Shown here: piece after piece, positions 58,862-64,000 of the stretch
Layout of the letters: every line of letters begins with the position of its first letter
Numbering within the stretch: position 1 is the first letter of the stretch
DNA from: Symbiodinium kawagutii
Taxonomy: Eukaryota; Sar; Dinophyceae; Suessiales; Symbiodiniaceae
Direction of reading: 5' to 3'
Assembly: GCA_009767595.1 (NCBI GenBank)
Contig: VSDK01026008.1
Span: 861,472 to 925,471, forward strand
DNA length: 64,000 nucleotides
Notes under the pieces: generated by a model
Databases searched by the model: none
Seen by the model: only the letters and a program-made list of their open reading frames with translations
What the model was told of the DNA's origin: nothing
Made by a program: the position numbers and the translations under genes

Positions 58862-59048
58862 CGGAGTGGTACCCCCTAGCTACAAGTGGGTTAAGATTCG
58901 CCATTTGACTGCGGTTAGCTATATCTACCATAACTGTAGCTTTTTTTCCATCGCCATCCCGGAGGTTCAGCTGGGCTGAGGGCGAGCAGGTACCGTAACT
59001 AGTAGCTACCATACTTATAAACCAACTAGAAGGGGGGTTCCACTCTGT
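58862..59048. repeat. Two inverted family C termini flanking a GC-rich island
   Basis: Left end gagtggtaccccctagctac and right end agaaggggggttccactctg face each other. The island between (58925-59000) reads SPSAQLNLRDGDGKKA on minus. Either one long element carries an exon-like insert, or two family C copies flank an exon. Confidence 0.45.
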
Positions 59049-59063
59049 TGCCATAGTTAGTCG

Positions 59064-59143
59064 CACCTGCTGAACTACCCTCGAACTAAGATCCTATAAC
59101 CATGGTGAATGTAACCACTAATTGCGGATGCACATCCAAGTAG
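59064..59143. repeat. Family D element, right part
   Basis: Core tataaccatggtgaatgt and right end gcggatgcacatccaag; left end not preserved. Confidence 0.5.
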
Positions 59144-59783
59144 GGTCGGTAGATGGACAGTTTCAGTAGTTGTACATTTTGTACCTCAACGATCAAGCTC
59201 CGGAATCCCTGACCCCATAGGAAACACTGGCACTAACATCATTGCTTCACCAAAGGTACCTTTACAAAAGGGTACCTTTTTGAAGCTTACTGGTAGCACT
59301 GTCAAACGGAAACAACCTGCTTCCTAACCAGAACCTTACATCCAAAATCATCCAAAACATGTCCTACTGGAGCCTCACATTATCCCGTACTTTTCCCAGG
59401 AAAACATTTTGCAACTCAAGATGTTCATGACTATCTCCCCCTGCGTACATCTTAGCTAAGACACTGAAAAACAATAAGCATCTTCACCTATCTCGACCCA
59501 TGTTTTTTATTTCAAATGATGGTGCAGCATAGCAGCATACTTGGATTCAATTGCAAATATATAGTTCAGAAGCTATTCAAGAACCACAATGCTCAAAACT
59601 TGAAATTCTCAGGAACCACCCTTAAAAACATGCACCCCTTCCACAAATGTCAACCATTTTTTTGGAGTGCATTTCTTGCAATTTGCGGGTATTACCTGGA
59701 TGTTTGTTGGGCAACATGATGTTTCCCAGTATGTTCCCAACCAATTCCCAGATTTGGGTGTGCCTTCCCAATTACATCCCAAT

Positions 59784-60122
59784 TCATCCCGATGTAATCC
59801 CGTTTCCCAGCTTCACTTTGACTGCCTTTTGCCCACCGCAGGAGGACTTAAAACATTTTCCCAGGCCCCGAATTGGGCATGAGCTCACCATCAATAACCG
59901 AAAGAACCTTTTGGAAATGAAATGGGATTGATTTAGCCTGAATGGTGCTCTCAAGCAGGTTTGAAGGTACCCTCTTGGCGCGGTATCCTTGGCGATTGCG
60001 TGATAACACAATTCCATACAATTCCCAGGACCGCCCGAATCAGATTCAAGCACACCATGCGAGCTGGCTGTGTAAGTCTTCTTTCTTGATAGGGCTGCAA
60101 CCCTGACAAAAATGAACGGCAA
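59784..60122 (-). CDS. Open stretch of 112 codons, probably coding
   Basis: The minus frame is open throughout and reads VAALSRKKTYTASSHGVLES and on to a basic, cysteine-containing end. The part nearest 60 kb looks best. The plus strand also holds an ORF here of lower quality (leucine, proline and phenylalanine rich). No domain is recognised and splice sites are not assigned. Confidence 0.35.
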   Translation of the reverse strand: MPFIFVRVAALSRKKTYTASSHGVLESDSGGPGNCMELCYHAIAKDTAPRGYLQTCLRAPFRLNQSHFISKRFFRLLMVSSCPIRGLGKCFKSSCGGQKAVKVKLGNGITSG

Positions 60123-60256
60123 TAGCTACAAGCACATGGCTTCGCCAAATGAAGGCATGCCTGCCTGCCTGATCCATTTCAATAGAGTGTTTAATTTCAG
60201 CAAGTTCAATACTTCCTTCGGGCGTACACCGTTTTGCTCTGCCAACAAAGCAAAAT

Positions 60257-60379
60257 GGTTGGCCCCAAGCTCCCTACAGCTAGGGAAGCAACGCATCCCC
60301 TATGTCAGGACAACCCCACGCTCATCCCATCCGCCGCCAAGTAACATAGCGGACACCTCTGACTTCCTTGGGGCCAACC
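60257..60379. repeat. Small element with perfect 13-bp inverted ends
   Basis: GGTTGGCCCCAAG at 60257-60269 and its exact complement at 60367-60379. Similar GGGGCCAACT pieces recur at about 60434 and 60530, suggesting related or nested copies. Confidence 0.55.
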
Positions 60380-60802
60380 GAGCAAAGATGCCAATGTCGG
60401 TCCGGGGACCGCTCACGAAACTTTTGCTGGGTCATTTGGGGGGCCAACTGCCTACCATGAGCCCCAAAACCATAAAAAAGGTAGGTGTTTAGCCTCCAAA
60501 ACGTGGTTTGTCGACCTAATGAAGGTGTTGGGGGCCAACTACCTAGGTGAGAAAAAAATAGATACACAAAGGTTTGGGCAGCGTCCAAAATTCCAAGAAT
60601 TGGTCTTATGTCTTGGTTGCAAAAGAAAATATATTCCTTTTGTCATGGCAGCCCATGGGTTGCAATAGCTTCCGTAAACCATCACGGGGTCAGAAGAAAC
60701 AATGACAAGCATCAATCACCATTGGACAACTAGAACATCAAAACCAGCACATTCCAACCATCAGAACATAAACTAAAATCACTATAAACGAACTGTCACT
60801 GC

Positions 60803-60911
60803 CTGGCTGGTGGTCATAGCTTGTAACCCATCCCAAAAATACAGACAAGTCAGAAGGCATCATTTCAAGTAGTATGGATGAAAATGAAAAAATGTGGAAA
60901 CCACCATCCAG
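60803..60911. repeat. Family B TIR element, diverged core
   Basis: Ends ctggctggtggtcatagc and gtggaaaccaccatccag. Confidence 0.55.
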
Positions 60912-61019
60912 TTAAAAACACCCATGATTATTGGCAAAGCGTATGACCATGATTATTCCACGACGAAGTAAGAACCTTTGATGATTGCCCATGATGATTA
61001 GCCATATTTAAAACCAGTA

Positions 61020-61119
61020 CTGCTTGGTGGTTTCAACCCCTATGAAACATAATAGCCAACCAACCATTTGTAAATCATTACTCGGGAAAGAAAAACATAT
61101 CAATGAAACCACCGAGCAG
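61020..61119. repeat. Family B TIR element
   Basis: Ends ctgcttggtggtttcaaccc and caatgaaaccaccgagcag; internal ccaaccaaccatttgtaa. Confidence 0.75.
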
Positions 61120-61410
61120 TAGTTCTTTAAGTCTTATGGTTGGGTATAATCCCCTATTGCTAACCACTATAGCCCCCTAAGAAACCACCAACCAGTTCAA
61201 TAAAGGAGTTAACCACTATACCAACCACTATAACCTTTTAACCTCCAACCATAGGAGGGCTAACCACTATAACCCCCTATAAACCCCTATTTAACCCTTA
61301 TGGTTCGCTTTCCTTCCCCATCACCATCACCGGTTGAAGCCCCCGACCCAGTCACGTCTCACAGCTTAACAGATGCTGGGCTGGATCAGGATCGCATCCA
61401 GGATTGCTGT

Positions 61411-61543
61411 CGGGGGTTTCTTAAAATGCGGATCCGCCAAAAATGTTGGGTTCATTGCTACAAATGAAGGATATTGGATATATAATGATTTTTATATATA
61501 TATATATATATAATATGGGGTCCCCTATTTCGAGAAACACCCG
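61411..61543. repeat. Family A TIR element with (TA)n core
   Basis: Ends gggtttcttaaaatgcggat and gtcccctatttcgagaaaca; the core contains a TA run (61493-61513). Just right lies an acceptor-like tttcttgcag. Confidence 0.7.
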
Positions 61544-61703
61544 AATGATTTCTTGCAGTGTGAACAGCCAGGGCAATCATGGCTACTAATTCCATTCAAT
61601 GCTTGGCACCCGTCATTGAATACCCACAACTTCATGCTTCTGTGGAGTTTAGCGGTGTATCAGCAATCAATCCGCGCTCTCATGTAGAAACATGAGACAG
61701 CAT

Positions 61704-61706
61704 CAC

Positions 61707-61743
<37 letters not shown>

Positions 61744-61765
61744 TTGTTGTTGTCGTTGTTGTTGC
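61704..61765. repeat. (ATC)n followed by (TTG)n microsatellite
   Basis: About 13 ATC units, then an interrupted TTG run. Confidence 0.95.
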
Positions 61766-61890
61766 TGGGCATTAGCAGTCATGTCTACAACACTTGTTCT
61801 GTTGCGGACGCTTATGGTCCTAACCGATACGCAATCATCAATTTCACATGAATTTATACGCGGATCAGCGCCGAGTAAGTAAATATGCTT

Positions 61891-61993
61891 GGTCGCTTCT
61901 CAAAATAGAGGTACCCCCAACTCATCCAATATTAGTCATTTGTGGCAATGAACCCAGCATTTTGAGGGGTCCCCTATTCTTGAAAACTCCCAT
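61891..61993. repeat. Family A TIR element
   Basis: Ends cgcttctcaaaatagaggta and ggtcccctattcttgaaaac; core catccaatattagtcattt. Lies in the RING gene, beside its candidate exon 62000-62117. Confidence 0.72.
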
Positions 61994-61999
61994 ATTATT

Positions 62000-62117
62000 G
62001 TTGCAATTGAATCGAGAAACATCGAGAACCCACAACTTAATGACACTTCAACAACACAAAACGGAGCGGGTGGGCATTGAAAAGCACGCCACCAGCCCAA
62101 GTTCGGCAACTGGTTTC
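62000..62117 (-). CDS. Candidate next exon of the RING-H2 gene
   Basis: An acceptor (cattttaacag) at 62118-62119 starts an open stretch whose phase fits the RING exon, which ends in phase 1. It reads NQLPNLGWWRAFQCPPAPFC. A C-P dipeptide is where a RING would finish with CPxC, but here the spacing is C-x5-C, so either the domain is atypical or the true last exon is elsewhere. The stretch runs into family A repeat 61891-61993, and the exact donor is not clear. Confidence 0.3.
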
Positions 62118-62200
62118 CTGTTAAAATGGAACTCCCATGTACTTCCCGAATCAATAAACCAATGGGATTTAGCTTCATCCCTTGGGTTGAAGAATATCAC

Positions 62201-62353
62201 CTGCCAAGCTTCCAGACACCAACCACTTCTTCACGCATGCCTCGTGGAAGCAGTGGCCGCATGGAATTCGGACCACGTTGTCCCGGGCGAAAGCGGGGCC
62301 GCTGGCTCCGTTTTCGTCATGGCATCCAGCCTCCATGTCCTCATTGGCAGATT
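62201..62353 (-). CDS. Exon encoding the core of a RING-H2 zinc finger
   Basis: On the minus strand a pyrimidine-rich acceptor (gccatctccccag, AG at 62354-62355) opens a 153-bp exon that ends at a CAG|GTGATA donor. The frame reads an acidic stretch, then NVVRIPCGHCFHEACVKKWL, the C-x-H-x2-H-x2-C centre of a RING-H2 domain including the usual W after the last cysteine. RING-H2 proteins are normally E3 ubiquitin ligases. The first Cys pair and the last CxxC pair must lie on other exons: the former upstream (above 62.36 kb, possibly beyond the methyltransferase), the latter downstream. A longer plus-strand ORF overlaps it but runs through two repeats, so I prefer this reading. Confidence 0.68.
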
Positions 62354-62409
62354 CTGGGGAGATGGCGAAACAGGAGCAAATGAAGGACCAATGGTGGATC
62401 AACACAGGA

Positions 62410-62528
62410 TATCCATATGGCTATGGGTCCATATGAATCAACCAACTAATGGGGGATTTCCACTAACAAACTATAGGGAAAACAATGGTTAATGGTGGGG
62501 AACCAGGGGTGCGGGGTTTTGACCCACC
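62410..62528. repeat. Family E TIR element, reverse orientation
   Basis: Ends gctatgggtccatatgaatc and gcggggttttgacccacca, internal aaaacaatggttaatggtgg. It separates the minus-strand RING exon from the plus-strand methyltransferase ORF. Confidence 0.72.
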
Positions 62529-62530
62529 AC

Positions 62531-64000
62531 ATGGTAACAGCATTGCAGATTCGTGTCATGATCAAGAAATCACATGAATCATTGGCCATTGCATTGAGAC
62601 ATGCTAAGATTCGAGAAGAATTTGCGGCAGTCATCAAGTCCCGACTCACCCGGTGCCAAGACAGGTTGACCGTTTTTGTGAGTGATCCAGAATCATCGGT
62701 GGCAGTATGGCCCAGATACCTTCGTACCCATTTGCCCAGGTGTGTTGAGTTGTACGCAGGTGGCTTTGGGGGATGGTCATATGCTTTCCGCCACATTGCC
62801 AAAGAAGATGAATCCCCGATGACAGTAGGCATTGCCGTTGACACCGACATGCAGATGGCTGAGATGTATGCCAAAAACCATGATGCTCAGGTGGTCAGAT
62901 TGGACAAGGATTTGAGAGAATCCATTGAACCAGAGCCAAGAAAGGACGTCATGTTCTTTCAGACAAAGGTCCAAGATTGCACTTGGTATCATTGGGGGGT
63001 GATTCAGGGCACGGAGTTGTTTGTTGCAAGTCCCCCATGTCCACCATGGTCCAAAGCCACAACTGGCAACAAAGGGTACCTCAGGGCTGACGGGCAAGAG
63101 TTCATTGGCTTGGCTTTTGCAGTCCGCATGTGTCAGCCAATAGCAGTCCTGATCGAAAATGTCCCTGGTTTCAAGCAATCAGAACAATTCAAATTTAGCC
63201 AGGCATTGCTGAAATGGGCAGGGTATGAGATGTGCTGGTCTCACACCAACGATGCCGCAGACATGTCATGTACCAAACGTGAAAGATGGTTTGGATTGTT
63301 CGTTCGCAGAGATGTTGATCCAGTTGATTGCAAGCATTCTTGGTTCCCAGCCTTTGATTGTAGCATCCATGATTTTGGTCTCTTGGAATTCAGGCTTCCC
63401 GAAAGATTGTTGAGCTCTTTCCTGTTGACCCCTGAAGAGGTTGAGATTTACGGAAAACTTGAATACTTTCCGTGGAGTTCCAAACATGAAGTTTCCAAGA
63501 TGCCAGATTCCACAGCAAGGTGTTTCAGTCGATTGATTGATACAACCAAGAAGCTATCATGCTTCATGGCCTGGTACCATCAACAGCATAAATTGGAGGA
63601 CCACAGAATCAGAGAGAAAGGCATTTTTGCAGAATTGATGGATCACCAGGGAGCACTCCGTTTCATTTCACCTTTTGAAATCGCACTTTGCTATGCCATC
63701 GATGAGATCTATATCCCCGAGAATTGGGATGTGGCATATAAAGCACTGGGAAACGCTGTATCACCGGTACAGGCAGTGTATGCGATTCGATCCATGCAGA
63801 TCTGCACAGGCTTCAAGACTGAGGTGTTGCCAATGAGCTCAGTTCTCAAAATGCTTGAGTATCGACTCCGACCATTGCAGGCATGTGTGATTTCCCAAGA
63901 TGACCAATGGGTACTATTGAGAGAAAGAACAGATTCCCAACCGGAAACCATTTTGGACTCACCGAAATCCAAAAAAGCCAAGACAGAACACGACTGGGAA
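62531..64000 (+). CDS. DNA (cytosine-5) methyltransferase, 3' end beyond window
   Basis: The frame is open from 62477 (after a TAG at 62474-62476) to the window end, giving 490 codons from the ATG at 62531. C5 methyltransferase motifs appear in the standard order: motif I (VELYAGGFGGWS, about residues 72-83), motif IV with the catalytic cysteine (SPPCPPWS, C170), motif VI (ENVPGF, 209-214), motif VIII (TKRERWFGLFV, 248-258) and motif X (YKALGNAVSP, 403-412). The stretch between VIII and X would be the target-recognition region. A basic SPKSKKAK patch near residue 477 may be a nuclear signal. The enzyme would move a methyl group from S-adenosylmethionine to cytosine in DNA. I chose the ATG at 62531 because the earlier in-frame ATG (62492) lies inside a family E repeat. 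No intron, reverse transcriptase, integrase or gag sequence is visible upstream. Related enzymes are carried by retrotransposons in Symbiodinium, so this may be element-borne; a host gene is the alternative. Confidence 0.9.
   Translation, partial: MVTALQIRVMIKKSHESLAIALRHAKIREEFAAVIKSRLTRCQDRLTVFVSDPESSVAVWPRYLRTHLPRCVELYAGGFGGWSYAFRHIAKEDESPMTVGIAVDTDMQMAEMYAKNHDAQVVRLDKDLRESIEPEPRKDVMFFQTKVQDCTWYHWGVIQGTELFVASPPCPPWSKATTGNKGYLRADGQEFIGLAFAVRMCQPIAVLIENVPGFKQSEQFKFSQALLKWAGYEMCWSHTNDAADMSCTKRERWFGLFVRRDVDPVDCKHSWFPAFDCSIHDFGLLEFRLPERLLSSFLLTPEEVEIYGKLEYFPWSSKHEVSKMPDSTARCFSRLIDTTKKLSCFMAWYHQQHKLEDHRIREKGIFAELMDHQGALRFISPFEIALCYAIDEIYIPENWDVAYKALGNAVSPVQAVYAIRSMQICTGFKTEVLPMSSVLKMLEYRLRPLQACVISQDDQWVLLRERTDSQPETILDSPKSKKAKTEHDWE

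Noticed and set aside
61848-62492. Plus-strand ORF of 214 codons
   Set aside because: It runs through family A and family E repeats and is antisense to the clear RING-H2 motif, so it is a chance open frame.

Overview
The window looks like a piece of a dinoflagellate nuclear genome, probably from a Symbiodinium-like alga. This is inferred from style, not from a marker gene. Only one long intact ORF is closed inside the window. Exon-sized GC-richer islands sit in AT-richer DNA packed with short terminal-inverted-repeat (TIR) elements. Many islands are bounded by AG acceptors and GT, GC or GA donors. The last gene is a cytosine methyltransferase of the kind that dinoflagellate mobile elements are known to carry. 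No spliced-leader relict, rRNA gene, convincing tRNA or CRISPR array was seen.

Layout. About 1-32 kb: mostly minus-strand exon-like islands of about 50-350 bp, separated by repeat-filled introns. None gives a recognisable domain; several are equally open on both strands and are flagged. 32.13-33.52 kb (minus): an intronless ORF of 463 codons with a possible signal sequence and two tandem zinc-ribbon plus HNH-like modules. 36.19-37.24 kb: a TTAA-flanked element with roughly 30-bp inverted ends, holding a cysteine-rich minus-strand ORF broken by a 175-N assembly gap. 38.7-50.2 kb: further minus-strand islands, including a two-exon unit with membrane-like segments and a 51-bp intron. 50.2-61.9 kb: microsatellites, more TIR elements and minus-strand islands, including a possible two-exon gene ending in poly-His read from a trinucleotide repeat. 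61.9-62.4 kb (minus): an exon with the core of a RING-H2 finger. 62.5-64 kb (plus): a DNA cytosine-5 methyltransferase ORF with motifs I, IV, VI, VIII and X, running off the window end.

The main signal is the interspersed repeats. At least five TIR families (called A to E here) recur at diverged copies, and in several places their ends fall on or within a few bases of the splice sites of exon-like islands. That is the expected signature of introners, transposons that create or occupy introns. Because the TIRs are symmetrical, they supply an AG acceptor and a GY/GA donor in either orientation. Known biology: introners and unusual donors have been reported in dinoflagellates, and retrotransposon-borne cytosine methyltransferases in Symbiodinium. 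Inference: several families have colonised introns of mostly minus-strand genes here. RNA-seq would settle the exon models, which are hypotheses.
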